DNA of 64,000 bases from positions 230,667 to 294,666 of the forward strand of contig NZ_JAUSRN010000007.1 in NCBI RefSeq assembly GCF_030811855.1, in the 5' to 3' direction. This stretch comes from Variovorax paradoxus (GTDB lineage: Bacteria; Pseudomonadota; Gammaproteobacteria; Burkholderiales; Burkholderiaceae_C). Positions 15,789 through 23,431 of the stretch are shown in pieces. The notes under the pieces were generated by a model, which saw only the letters and a list, made by a program, of their open reading frames with translations, searched no databases and was not told the origin of the DNA. Both the position numbers and the translations under genes were made by a program. How positions within the stretch are numbered: the stretch's first letter is position 1; every line of letters starts with the position of its first letter.

Positions 15789-16723
15789 GACTTCACCTCT
15801 TCGAACGTGAATGCCGTAGCAAGCTTGATCAGCGCGAACTCCAGCACCAGGCCCACGATGCCGATGACAAAGATGGCAATGATGATGTTGGCGACGTTGA
15901 GGTTGTTCCACTCGTCCCACACCCAGAAGCCGATACCGACGCCGCCGGTGAGCATTTCGGCCGCAACGATCACGAGCCACGCGGTGCCCACGGCCAGGCG
16001 CACGCCGGTCAGCATGTAGGGCAGCACGGCGGGGAAGAGGATCTTGGTAAAGATCTTCCACTCGGACAGATTCAGCACCTTGGCCACGTTCATGTAGTCG
16101 CTCGGCACGCGCTGCACGCCCACGGCGGTGTTGATCACCATCGGCCAGATCGAGCAGATGAAGATGGTCCAGATGGCTGCGGGGTTCGCGCCCTTGAACA
16201 CCAGAAGGCCGATGGGAAGCCATGCGAGCGGTGACACCGGACGCAGCAGGCTGATCAGCGGATTGAACATGCGCGAGAGAAACTCGAAGCGCCCGATCGC
16301 AAAGCCCGCCGGAATGCCGACAGCCGCGGCAAGCCCGAAGCCCAGCGCCACCCGCTGCAGCGACGAGAGCACGTTCCAGCCCACGCCCTGGTCGTTGGGA
16401 CCCTTGCTGTAGAACGGATCGCTGAACACGGTGAGCGCCTGCTGCCAGGTGACCAGCGGCGACGGAAAGCCGGTGGTGCTTTTCATGGCGACCAGCTCCC
16501 AGATCAGCACCAGCAAGCCGAAGCCCGCGAGTGGCGGCAGCACGCGCATCCAGAAGGCGCGCAGGTCGATGGGGGAGCGTTGCTTTTTCTCCCTCTCCAC
16601 TCTGGGGAGAGGGGTCGGGTGAGGGGCAGCCTCGGCGCGGGGCACGCTCTCGCTCCGGCCCTCTCCCGCACGCGGAAGAGGGAGAGATGCGTCCATCGGC
16701 GAATGAAATACAGCACTGACCAT
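15785..16723 (-). CDS. nrtB: Nitrate ABC transporter permease, with a repeat-derived N-terminal insert
   Basis: The start is set at the ATG at 16723, since GAGGAG lies 8-13 bases upstream; the frame is open 7 codons further. The 312-residue product has a BPD_transp_1 permease core with about six helices and the NrtB/SsuC-type signature RPVSPLAWLPIGLLVFKG and the EAA-like loop YMLTGVRLAVGTAW. The first 45 residues are unusual: residues 11-45 are a Pro/Arg/Glu-rich stretch encoded by an inserted palindromic repeat (16588-16690), which keeps the frame open. The family normally starts close to the first helix. It forms the membrane channel for nitrate with NrtA and NrtD. Confidence 0.9.
   Translation of the reverse strand: MVSAVFHSPMDASLPLPRAGEGRSESVPRAEAAPHPTPLPRVEREKKQRSPIDLRAFWMRVLPPLAGFGLLVLIWELVAMKSTTGFPSPLVTWQQALTVFSDPFYSKGPNDQGVGWNVLSSLQRVALGFGLAAAVGIPAGFAIGRFEFLSRMFNPLISLLRPVSPLAWLPIGLLVFKGANPAAIWTIFICSIWPMVINTAVGVQRVPSDYMNVAKVLNLSEWKIFTKILFPAVLPYMLTGVRLAVGTAWLVIVAAEMLTGGVGIGFWVWDEWNNLNVANIIIAIFVIGIVGLVLEFALIKLATAFTFEEVKS
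16588..16690. repeat. REP-like palindromic element inside nrtB
   Basis: Two G-rich/C-rich palindromes flank a short centre: CCCTCTCC...GGGGAGAGG at about 16591-16613 (followed by GTCGGGTGAGGGG) and CCCTCTCCCGCACGCGGAAGAGGGAG at about 16660-16685, read in parts. This is the widespread proteobacterial intergenic repeat whose conceptual translation gives PLPRAGEG-type peptides, and both PLPRAGEGR and PTPLPRVERE appear in the NrtB N-terminus. It lies in frame inside a coding region. Confidence 0.75.
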
Positions 16724-16736
16724 GATGTGTTTCTCC

Positions 16737-17981
16737 TCAGACATGCAGCTTGAATGAATCGGCGTACTTCTTCGGGTCCTTGCCGTCCCACACGGTGCCG
16801 TCGAACAGCTTGCTGGTGCGCAATACGTCTTTGGGCACGGGCGTCTGCGTGGCGGCCGCGGCCTGCTTGTAGATGTCGATGCGGTTGATCTCGGTGGCCA
16901 CCTTCAGGTAATCCGGATGCTCCTTGAGCAGGCCCCAGCGCTTGTGCTGCGTGAGGAACCACATGCCGTCCGACAGGTAGGGGAAGGTCACGGCGCCGCC
17001 GTTGTAGAACTTCATGTGGTTAGGGTCGTCCCAGCTCTTGCCCATGCCGTTGATGTAGCGGCCCAGGATGCGCTGGTTGATGGCATCCACACTGGTGTTG
17101 ACGTAGCTCTTGTCGGCAATGGTCTCGGCCATCTTGTTCTTGTTCTGCAGGCCCGTGTCGATCCACTTGCCGGCTTCGATGATGGCCGCGGTGACGGCGC
17201 GCGCGGTGTTGGGGTACTTCTTGACGAAGTCGCCCGTGGTGCCGAGCACTTTCTCCGGATGGTCCTTCCAGATGTCCTGCGTGGTGATGGCTGTCACGCC
17301 GATGCCGTCCATGATCGCGCGCTGGCCCCAGGGCTCGCCCACGCAGTAGCCGTCCATGTTGCCCACGCGCATGTTGGCCACCATCTGCGGAGGCGGCACG
17401 GTGATGTTCTTGACGTCCTTGAACGGATCGATGCCCGCCGAGGCCAGCCAGTAATAGAGCCACATCGCGTGGGTGCCCGTGGGGAAGGTCTGGGCAAAGG
17501 TGTATTCGCGCTTTTCGGTGGCGATGAGCTTGGCGAGCGAGGCCGCGTCCACCGCGCCCTTGTCGGCGAGCTTTTTCGACAGCGTGATGGCCTGGCCGTT
17601 GTTGTTGAGGGTCATGAGCACGGCCATGTCCTTCTTGGGGCCGCTCAGGCCCAGGTGCATGCCGTAGACCAGGCCGTAGAGCACGTGCGCCATGTCCAGG
17701 TCGCCGTTGGAGAGCTTGTCGCGCACGCCGGCCCAGCTGGCCTCCTTGCTGGGCACGATCTTCACGCCGTACTTCTTGTCGATGCCCAGCACGGAGGCCA
17801 TCACCACGCTGGCGCAGTCGGTCAGCGGGATAAAGCCGATCTTCACTTCCTCCTTCTCCGGCTTGTCGGAGCCCTGGGCCCAGACGGCGGCGCGCAGGGC
17901 GGGATCGATACCCACGGCGCCGATGGCGGCGGCTTGCAGTACGCGGCGGCGGCTGAGGCGGGTTTTCAGCAGGTCGGTCAT
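16737..17981 (-). CDS. nrtA: Nitrate ABC transporter substrate-binding protein (NrtA/CmpA family), Tat-exported
   Basis: The ATG at 17981 gives a 414-residue protein with a classical Tat signal (SRRRVLQAAAIGAVG, residues 9-23). The mature protein matches the NrtA/CmpA family: IGFIPLTDCASVVMASVLGI near the start, ALLYG-type segment VLYGLVYGMHLGL, QTFPTGTHAMWLYYWLASAG and CVGEPWGQRAI, regions that line the nitrate/bicarbonate pocket. Nitrate rather than bicarbonate is favoured by context. It heads nrtA-nrtB-nrtD; the gap to nrtB is 13 bases. A long leader with hexaloop hairpin and terminator (18021-18157) precedes it, and the ribosome site is CGGAG about 10 bases before the ATG. Confidence 0.92.
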   Translation of the reverse strand: MTDLLKTRLSRRRVLQAAAIGAVGIDPALRAAVWAQGSDKPEKEEVKIGFIPLTDCASVVMASVLGIDKKYGVKIVPSKEASWAGVRDKLSNGDLDMAHVLYGLVYGMHLGLSGPKKDMAVLMTLNNNGQAITLSKKLADKGAVDAASLAKLIATEKREYTFAQTFPTGTHAMWLYYWLASAGIDPFKDVKNITVPPPQMVANMRVGNMDGYCVGEPWGQRAIMDGIGVTAITTQDIWKDHPEKVLGTTGDFVKKYPNTARAVTAAIIEAGKWIDTGLQNKNKMAETIADKSYVNTSVDAINQRILGRYINGMGKSWDDPNHMKFYNGGAVTFPYLSDGMWFLTQHKRWGLLKEHPDYLKVATEINRIDIYKQAAAATQTPVPKDVLRTSKLFDGTVWDGKDPKKYADSFKLHV

Positions 17982-18020
17982 GTGACGGGCTCCGGTTGAA
18001 GGACAACAAAAATGAAAAAC

Positions 18021-18090
18021 AAAAAACAAAAAAGGCGTCCGCACCGCACAAGGGACGCTCGAAAACGAGCCCTTGCGGGATGGGGACGCC
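18021..18090 (-). terminator. Leader intrinsic terminator of the nrtA operon
   Basis: On the minus strand GGCGTCC (18090-18084) pairs with GGACGCC (18040-18034). Inside it CCGC-AAGGG pairs with CCCTT-GU-GCGG, and CTCG/CGAG closes a TTTT loop. The stem is followed at once by six Ts, G, six Ts, G and five Ts. This is a strong intrinsic terminator located 50-110 bases before the nrtA start codon, so transcription should stop here unless antitermination occurs. Confidence 0.88.
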
Positions 18091-18107
18091 TTTGTCCGAT
18101 GTCGGTC

Positions 18108-18135
18108 GGCAAACACCCGCCGTTGGATGTTTGCC
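18108..18135 (-). promoter_or_regulatory. ANTAR-type hexaloop hairpin in the nrtA leader
   Basis: Eleven bases on each side (GGCAAACATCC and GGGTGTTTGCC, with one U-G pair) form a perfect stem around the six-base loop AACGGC. A at loop position 1 and G at position 4 are the bases recognised by ANTAR proteins such as NasR and EutV. It lies 17 bases upstream of the terminator stem and about 22 bases after the predicted transcription start. Confidence 0.8.
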
Positions 18136-18141
18136 TGCCTG

Positions 18142-18155
18142 GGACCCAGGGGTCC
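18142..18155 (-). promoter_or_regulatory. First, small hairpin of the nrtA leader
   Basis: GGACC and GGTCC pair around the loop CCTG on the minus strand, at the very 5' end of the predicted transcript. It takes the place of the first ANTAR hairpin (P1), but its loop has four bases and no A1/G4 pattern. It may instead only shape the 5' end of the RNA. Confidence 0.45.
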
Positions 18156-18167
18156 ATGTACTACTTC

Positions 18168-18183
18168 AGCAAACTGTGTGCCA
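18168..18183 (-). promoter_or_regulatory. Sigma-54 promoter of the nrtABD operon
   Basis: Minus-strand sequence TGGCACACAGTTTGCT fits TGGCACRNNNNTTGCW at every specified position. With C of GC as -12, transcription should begin near 18157 with an A, which places both leader hairpins and the terminator in the untranslated RNA. Confidence 0.85.
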
Positions 18184-18275
18184 GCTTTTCGAACCCCTCG
18201 TCCGCTATCAAATAGGCAGCAGGAGAGCGGCTTGCAGTGTGTTTCCCGGATCGCTGGGGCTGAAAGCCGGTTACG

Positions 18276-18308
18276 TGCACGATTGTTGTGCGCCGCACCA
18301 ATTCGTGC
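18276..18308. promoter_or_regulatory. Two NtrC-like enhancer sites
   Basis: TGCACGATTGTTGTGCG (18276-18292) contains GCAC-N7-GTGC as in the NtrC consensus TGCACC-N5-GGTGCA. Next to it GCACCAATTCGTGC (18295-18308) has GCAC-N6-GTGC, one base short of the consensus spacing. They lie about 120-150 bases upstream of the predicted start, the usual distance for NtrC acting on sigma-54 promoters. Confidence 0.6.
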
Positions 18309-18324
18309 GCTCGTGCCCGCTTCT

Positions 18325-19605
18325 TCAGCGCTGGGGCGCCTCGGCCAGGGGCAGGTAGTCGGCCATGGCCAGCATCGACTCGGCCACGTCGACGAGCCGG
18401 CGCTTCTGATTCATGGCCGTCTGCAGCAGCATCTTGTGGGCTTCACCCTCGCTCATCCGACGATGCGCCATCAAGAGGCCCTTGGCGCGCTCGACCAGCT
18501 TGCGCTCGTTGAGCGAGGCGCGCACGGTTTCGAGCTCGTCGCTCATCGCCTGCAGGCGGCGTGATTGCTCCTGGACCATGTCGAGCACCGAGCGCTCCAG
18601 GTGCCGGCCGTAAGGGGCGGGCTCCGTAGCCCGGGTGTCGGTGTGGTCGAAGAAGGCGGCGCCTTCTGCTTGGGGCGCCAGGGTGTCCAGCACTTCCTCG
18701 TACCTCTGCAGCTCGCTGCGCGCCTCGGTGGTCTTGCGGGTGCAGAGCTCGCGCAGGTCGGCGGCCAGTCGGTCCTCGACGGACTTCATGGCGTCGATGC
18801 GGCGTGTGCAGCTGTCGAACCAGGCTTGGCTCATGCGAGGGTCGGGCGCGGCCGCCGAAGCCGCCTGGGCCGAGGTCACGCTGATGCGGCGCATGCGCTC
18901 GATCTCGGCCGTGGCCACGTCGGATTGGCTCTGATGCCAAAGCGCCAACACACTGGCGCTCGAGAAATCGATGAAGACCTGGAAGCAGCGCTCCTGCAGT
19001 TCGATGAGATGCAGCCATTGCTGGCGCTGCGCCTCGTCGCGGCGGCCCACGGCCAGCGTGGCGGCGCCGAATGCGCGCTCCTGCCCCGCGAACTCCTTGC
19101 CCTGCATGAAATTGAACATCGCGACCAGGAGGCGCGAGATCTCGGGGTCGGTGGCGCCGTCGGCCGCCTCGAACACCACGGCCAGCAAGCCGGCGACGAG
19201 CTTCGCGAAAGCCGCGGTGGCTTGCGCGGGCGTCAGCTCGAGCGCGCTGACGCGGCGGCGCAGGGCGGGCAGGCCGTCGAGTCCGGGAAGCACCCACGCA
19301 ATGCGGCTGAAGAGACGGGCGCTATTGCCCGCAGTGGCGCCGGGCCGCGCCTCGGTTTCGAGCTGGTCGAAACCGGCGCGCACCGCCTCTTCGAGCGCCA
19401 GGCATTCGGCGATCTGCGGATCGCGCTGGTCGGCAAAGCGCACGCCGCGCGACGCGAGAAACACGTTGGACATGCCGCGCTCCCGCTGCAGCGCATGAAC
19501 CAGACGCGCGATCAGGCCGACCAGGTCGCTCGTGCGCGCGAGCTGGTCCAGCTCGTCGATTTCGCACTTTCTGGCGGCGATCAGAAAACTCAGTCCGGAT
19601 TTCAT
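18325..19605 (-). CDS. nasR: Nitrate- and nitrite-responsive antiterminator NasR (NIT + ANTAR domains)
   Basis: This 426-residue protein starts at [10 protein letters not shown]; no strong ribosome site is visible there. The N-terminal three quarters (about 30-310) is an NIT nitrate/nitrite-sensing domain, with the family's [20 protein letters not shown] at about 35-55 and [14 protein letters not shown] in the middle. The C-terminus (about 362-421) is an ANTAR RNA-binding domain ([19 protein letters not shown], then a SEGEAHKML segment). Order and length match Klebsiella NasR. It lies directly upstream of the nrtA leader and in the same direction, as nasR does before nasF. Expected role: bind nitrate or nitrite, then the hexaloop hairpin, and prevent termination at 18021-18090. 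Confidence 0.9.
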   Translation of the reverse strand: MKSGLSFLIAARKCEIDELDQLARTSDLVGLIARLVHALQRERGMSNVFLASRGVRFADQRDPQIAECLALEEAVRAGFDQLETEARPGATAGNSARLFSRIAWVLPGLDGLPALRRRVSALELTPAQATAAFAKLVAGLLAVVFEAADGATDPEISRLLVAMFNFMQGKEFAGQERAFGAATLAVGRRDEAQRQQWLHLIELQERCFQVFIDFSSASVLALWHQSQSDVATAEIERMRRISVTSAQAASAAAPDPRMSQAWFDSCTRRIDAMKSVEDRLAADLRELCTRKTTEARSELQRYEEVLDTLAPQAEGAAFFDHTDTRATEPAPYGRHLERSVLDMVQEQSRRLQAMSDELETVRASLNERKLVERAKGLLMAHRRMSEGEAHKMLLQTAMNQKRRLVDVAESMLAMADYLPLAEAPQR

Positions 19606-19680
19606 GGTGAGGAGGGGAAACCACAGCCTTGCTGCAACATCCGTGCCGTGCGGACATTCTGCGCCGCCTACACTCGACGC

Positions 19681-20742
19681 ATGCTTCTCCTGGGTATCGA
19701 ATCCTCCTGCGACGAAACTGGCGTTGCGCTGGTCGAATCGCACGGCAATGCGCTGCCGCTCTTGCGCGCGCACGCGCTTCACAGCCAGATCGCCATGCAC
19801 CAGGCCTACGGCGGCGTGGTGCCCGAACTGGCCAGCCGCGACCACATCCGCCGCGTGCTTCCGCTGACCGAAACCGTCATGGGCGAAGCGGGGCGCTCGC
19901 TGGCCGAAATCGACGTGGTTGCCTACACGCGCGGGCCGGGCCTTGCGGGGGCTTTGCTGGTGGGCGCGGGCGTGGCGTGCGCTCTGGGCGCGGCGCTTGG
20001 CAAGCCGGTGCTCGGCGTGCATCACCTCGAAGGGCATCTGCTTTCGCCTTTCCTGAGCGCGGATCCGCCGGAGTTCCCCTTCGTTGCGCTTCTGGTTTCG
20101 GGTGGACATACCCAGCTGATGCGGGTCGACGGCGTCGGGCGCTACCAGCTCCTGGGCGAAACCATCGACGACGCGGCCGGCGAGGCCTTCGACAAGAGCG
20201 CCAAGCTCATGGGCCTGCCGTATCCGGGCGGCCCTTGGCTGGCCAAGCTGGCGGAAGAGGGCAACGCCACCGCCTTCAAGCTGCCGCGGCCGCTTTTGCA
20301 CAGCGGTGATCTGGATTTCTCGTTCGCCGGACTCAAAACCGCGGTGCTGACCCAAGCCAAGAAGCTCGGCACCGAGCTCGAAGCGAACAAGGCGGACCTT
20401 GCCGCATCGACGCAGGCGGCGATCGTCGAAGTGCTGCTGAAGAAGTCGATGGCGGCGCTTGAGCAGACCGGGCTCAAGCGGCTCGTGGTGGCCGGCGGGG
20501 TGGGCGCGAACCGAAGCCTGCGCGAGCAGTTGAACGCCGCCTGCGCTAAGCGCAGCGTGCGCGTGCACTATCCGGAACTGCACCTGTGCACCGACAACGG
20601 CGCGATGATTGCCATGGCGGCGGCCATGCGGCTGCAATCAGGCTTGGCCGAGGCCAGCGAGCGCTACGCCTTCGACGTCAAGCCGCGATGGCCCATGGCT
20701 TCGCTGATGACGCCCGAGACACCCTCGCAGGTGCCCGCCTAG
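19681..20742 (+). CDS. tsaD: tRNA N6-adenosine threonylcarbamoyltransferase
   Basis: This 353-residue protein transfers the threonylcarbamoyl group to A37 of ANN-decoding tRNAs, with TsaB and TsaE. The ATG at 19681 begins the canonical [18 protein letters not shown]. Metal-binding histidines are in [10 protein letters not shown] (H115 and H119), and [20 protein letters not shown] and [14 protein letters not shown] are family motifs. The reading frame is open far upstream through antisense sequence of nasR, which is not coding. Its last 65 bases overlap, on the opposite strand, the end of the hydrolase gene. Confidence 0.96.
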   Translation: MLLLGIESSCDETGVALVESHGNALPLLRAHALHSQIAMHQAYGGVVPELASRDHIRRVLPLTETVMGEAGRSLAEIDVVAYTRGPGLAGALLVGAGVACALGAALGKPVLGVHHLEGHLLSPFLSADPPEFPFVALLVSGGHTQLMRVDGVGRYQLLGETIDDAAGEAFDKSAKLMGLPYPGGPWLAKLAEEGNATAFKLPRPLLHSGDLDFSFAGLKTAVLTQAKKLGTELEANKADLAASTQAAIVEVLLKKSMAALEQTGLKRLVVAGGVGANRSLREQLNAACAKRSVRVHYPELHLCTDNGAMIAMAAAMRLQSGLAEASERYAFDVKPRWPMASLMTPETPSQVPA

Positions 20743-21439
20743 CTACAGCGGGGCGCGGCGAGCGGCCGAGCGAGGGCACCGGCAGCACGTCGAGCATGTT
20801 GCGCCACAGCTGGCGCCACTGCGGCCAGTCGTGCCCGCCCTCGGTCGTGAAGACGCGGCCTTCGGGCAAGGCATCAGCCAGCAGCTTGTGGTTGCTGGCA
20901 AAGCGGTCGTCCAGGCCAAAGCCGAGATAGAGCTGTGGCAGCTTCCGGGCCTGCTGGGGTTCCAGGTATTGCTTGAACCACGGCCACAGCTTGCGGTCGA
21001 CTTCCTCGTCGGGCAAAGGGCCGCTGGGCGCCTGCCATGTGCGCAGGCCGCCGGCCTTGAGGATCTCGGCACCAAGCACGCGCCGCCCCAGGTAAGGGGC
21101 CAGCGCGACGATGCCGTCCACCGAGCCCGGCCTGGACAATTCATGGATCAGCGCGCCGAAACCGCCGATCGAGATGCCCACCAGCCAGATCGACTTGTAG
21201 CCCAAGGCCCGCTGGGGTTCGATGACGTCCGCGTGCAGGCGCTCGCTGAGCGTCTGGTCGTAGTAGTAGGAAACGTCGGCATCCACCAGCAGCGAATCGG
21301 CCGCCAGATGGCGCTCGCGCACGGCGCTGATGAAGCCTTCGCGTTCGAATTCGTCGGGTTTCAGATAGGCGCCCGGCAGGAAGACCAGGAGCGTATCGGA
21401 CCGTTCATTGTCTTTGGCTGACTTGAGGTGCGTGATCAT
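20678..21439 (-). CDS. Alpha/beta hydrolase (esterase-like)
   Basis: This 253-residue protein has an alpha/beta hydrolase fold: [17 protein letters not shown] near the start (oxyanion region), nucleophile Ser90 in VGISIGGFG, an acid region around GLDDRFASN and the catalytic His in [11 protein letters not shown]. No signal peptide is seen, so it is cytoplasmic; the substrate is unknown. I choose the ATG at 21439 ([11 protein letters not shown], with AAGG upstream) rather than the in-frame ATG at 21529, which lies within the palindrome operator region. The 3' end overlaps tsaD tail to tail by 65 bases. Its promoter carries two palindromes, suggesting regulation by a dimeric repressor. Confidence 0.78.
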   Translation of the reverse strand: MITHLKSAKDNERSDTLLVFLPGAYLKPDEFEREGFISAVRERHLAADSLLVDADVSYYYDQTLSERLHADVIEPQRALGYKSIWLVGISIGGFGALIHELSRPGSVDGIVALAPYLGRRVLGAEILKAGGLRTWQAPSGPLPDEEVDRKLWPWFKQYLEPQQARKLPQLYLGFGLDDRFASNHKLLADALPEGRVFTTEGGHDWPQWRQLWRNMLDVLPVPSLGRSPRPAVARRAPARVSRASSAKPWAIAA

Positions 21440-21521
21440 GGTGGCCTTGAGGGGGCACCCGAATCCGCACCGCCGAGATTCGGTGCGCTTGCGAGACGCC
21501 CACGAAGAGAAAAAATGTGAA

Positions 21522-21542
21522 AACGTCACATGATGTGACGTT
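21522..21542. promoter_or_regulatory. Perfect 21-base palindrome, likely operator
   Basis: AACGTCACAT, then G, then ATGTGACGTT form a perfect inverted repeat. It lies 83-103 bases upstream of the hydrolase start and just downstream of that gene's predicted promoter. No T-run follows on either strand, which argues against a terminator. The regulator is not identifiable. Confidence 0.55.
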
Positions 21543-21550
21543 ATCCGCTG

Positions 21551-21584
21551 CCCTATTGTGAATAGGGAGTGCGAACAAAGTCAA
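21551..21584 (-). promoter_or_regulatory. Predicted sigma-70 promoter of the hydrolase with overlapping palindrome
   Basis: On the minus strand TTGACT (21584-21579) and CACAAT (21560-21555) are separated by 18 bases. The -10 box lies within a perfect inverted repeat, CCCTATT-GTG-AATAGGG (21551-21567). A repressor bound there would block RNA polymerase directly. Confidence 0.5.
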
Positions 21585-21627
21585 AAACAAAAGTTAACGA
21601 CACTTTCCTCTCGGGGGCTTTGCGAGC

Positions 21628-21999
21628 TCAGCTGATCTGCAACGCAGAAACTTGGCTAGCAGGCACCTTTTTGCCGAGCTTCAGCGTGAGTACGCCGTTT
21701 TCGAGCTTGGCTTCGCTGGCAGCCACGTCGATGTCCAGCGGCAGCTCGTACGCAGCCTTGAATTGGCGCTTGGCTTCGGCCTTGCTGTCGACGCGAACCA
21801 CGGCACCTTCGATGCCAATGGTGAGGTCTTCGCGCGAGAAGCCCGGCACATCGAGGGAGAGCGTCCAGCTCTTTTCGTCCTGTTCGACGAGCGGCGAGCG
21901 GCTGGCTCCGGTGAAGGCTTCGTTGACGAAGCGCTCGAAGGCGCGATCGTACGAACGGGGAGCGAAGCGGGCCGTGCGAAGGGTGGGGGCGAAAAACAT
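21628..21999 (-). CDS. Small heat shock protein, Hsp20/alpha-crystallin family
   Basis: This 123-residue protein is an ATP-independent holdase chaperone. The ATG at 21999 (MFFAPTLRTARF) has AGGAG upstream. The alpha-crystallin domain spans about residues 35-115, with WTLSLDVPGFSREDLTIGIE, an interrupted beta region and the ENGVLTLKLGK (A-x-x-x-n-GvL) signature near residue 105. The C-terminal tail is short and lacks a clear IxI motif. The frame is open upstream to 22092, but those residues do not look like Hsp20. It lies divergent from the binding-protein gene. Confidence 0.88.
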   Translation of the reverse strand: MFFAPTLRTARFAPRSYDRAFERFVNEAFTGASRSPLVEQDEKSWTLSLDVPGFSREDLTIGIEGAVVRVDSKAEAKRQFKAAYELPLDIDVAASEAKLENGVLTLKLGKKVPASQVSALQIS

Positions 22000-22121
22000 G
22001 TGAGAACTCCTGAATGAACACAATGGGGACAAGGAATGTGTGTCCCTTACACTGCGCGGCCATTCAATCCTGAGTGCCGCTTGACACCTCATCTAGGCAT
22101 GGCCGCACCCGTTTCAAGACA

Positions 22122-23420
22122 ATGAACCCCCCCTTTATTTGGCGCCGCAAGGCCTTGAAATTTGCAGCGCTGGCGCTATGCGCAACGCCCTTTGCGGCGC
22201 TAGCCCAGACGCCCACGGCACCGCCAGCGCCCATTCGCCTTGCATTGATCGAGAGCATGAGCGGTCCGTTCGCCAATACGGGCGAGGCGGTCTTCCGCAA
22301 CCTGCTGTGGGCCGTGGAGCGCGTCAATGCGCGCGGCGGTGTCAAGCTGCCGGGCGTGCCTGGTGGCGCACGGCCGCTGCAGCTCGATCGCTACGACAGC
22401 AAGGGACAGAACGAAGAGGCACTGTCAGCCCTGCGCGCCGCGATGGACGACGGCGCTCGCATCGTGCTGCAGGGCAACTCGTCAGCCACCGCCGCGGCAC
22501 TGGTCGATGCCATCGAGAAGAACAACGAGCGCGATCCCTCGCGGCGCGTGATTTTTCTCAACTACGCGGCCGTCGATCCGGTGCTCACCAACGAGCGCTG
22601 CAGCTTCTGGCACTTTCGCTTCGATGCCCATGCCGACATGCGCGTGGCCGCGCTGATGGAAGTGGTGAAGGACGATGCGGCGCTCAAGCGCGCGTATCTC
22701 ATCGGGCAAGACTACAGCTTTGGCCAGGCGGTGCTGCGCGAATCGAAACGCCAGCTGGGCGTGCAGCGGCCGGACGTGGAAATCGTCGGGGACGAGCTGC
22801 ACCCGATGGGCCGGGTGAAGGACTTCGCGCCCTACGCCAGCAAGATCCTTGCGAGCGGCGCGCAGGCGGTGTTCACCGGCAATTGGGGCAACGACCTCAC
22901 GCTGCTGGTGAAGGCAGCGCGCGAGGCCGGCTTCAACGGCACCTTCTACACCTTCTATGGCAACGCGCTGGGCGCGCCCGCCGCCATTGGCGATGCCGGC
23001 ATCGGCCGCGTGATTGCGGTGGCCGACTGGCTGCCCAACGTGCAGACCGCGCAGTCCGAGGCGTTCTACCGCGCCTTCCGCACGCGCTTTCCCAAGCCGG
23101 CCGACGACTACGTGCACATGCGCATGCAGCTGCTCGTGGAATCGCTGGCGCAGTCGATCGAACGCGCGGGCAGTGTCGACGCGGTGGCCGTGGCGCGCGC
23201 GCTCGAGCAGGCCGACGTGACCCTCTATGGGCAGCGCGGCCGCATGCGAGCGGCCGACCATCAGTTTCAGCAGCAGCTCGTGGTCGGCGTGATGGACAAG
23301 CTGGGCAAGCCCGGCGTTCAGTTCGACGTGGAAGGTTCGGGCTACGGCTTTCGCGTGATCAAGACCATTGCCCCCGAGCGCGCCGAACTGCCGACCAGCT
23401 GCAAAATGAAAAGAATCTAG
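22122..23420 (+). CDS. Periplasmic Liv-type (type 1) substrate-binding protein, orphan
   Basis: Starting at the ATG at 22122 the protein has 432 residues with an N-terminal signal (KALKFAALALCATPFAALAQ). It is a Leu/Ile/Val-binding-protein-like receptor: PIRLALIESMSGPFANTGEA at the mature start, GNSSATAAALVDAIE, LNYAAVDPVLTNERC and a flexible second lobe. There are no permease or ATPase genes next to it. The aminotransferase gene follows after only 11 bases with a good ribosome site, so the two are probably one unit. It may serve a transporter encoded elsewhere. The start could also be the in-frame ATG at 22074. Confidence 0.82.
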   Translation: MNPPFIWRRKALKFAALALCATPFAALAQTPTAPPAPIRLALIESMSGPFANTGEAVFRNLLWAVERVNARGGVKLPGVPGGARPLQLDRYDSKGQNEEALSALRAAMDDGARIVLQGNSSATAAALVDAIEKNNERDPSRRVIFLNYAAVDPVLTNERCSFWHFRFDAHADMRVAALMEVVKDDAALKRAYLIGQDYSFGQAVLRESKRQLGVQRPDVEIVGDELHPMGRVKDFAPYASKILASGAQAVFTGNWGNDLTLLVKAAREAGFNGTFYTFYGNALGAPAAIGDAGIGRVIAVADWLPNVQTAQSEAFYRAFRTRFPKPADDYVHMRMQLLVESLAQSIERAGSVDAVAVARALEQADVTLYGQRGRMRAADHQFQQQLVVGVMDKLGKPGVQFDVEGSGYGFRVIKTIAPERAELPTSCKMKRI

Positions 23421-23431
23421 GAAACGAAGAC

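Noticed and set aside
22020..22040. CCCCATTG upstream of hsp20 as a sigma-32 promoter -10 box
   Set aside because: No CTTGAA-like -35 lies at a workable distance, and the start would fall almost on the ribosome site.
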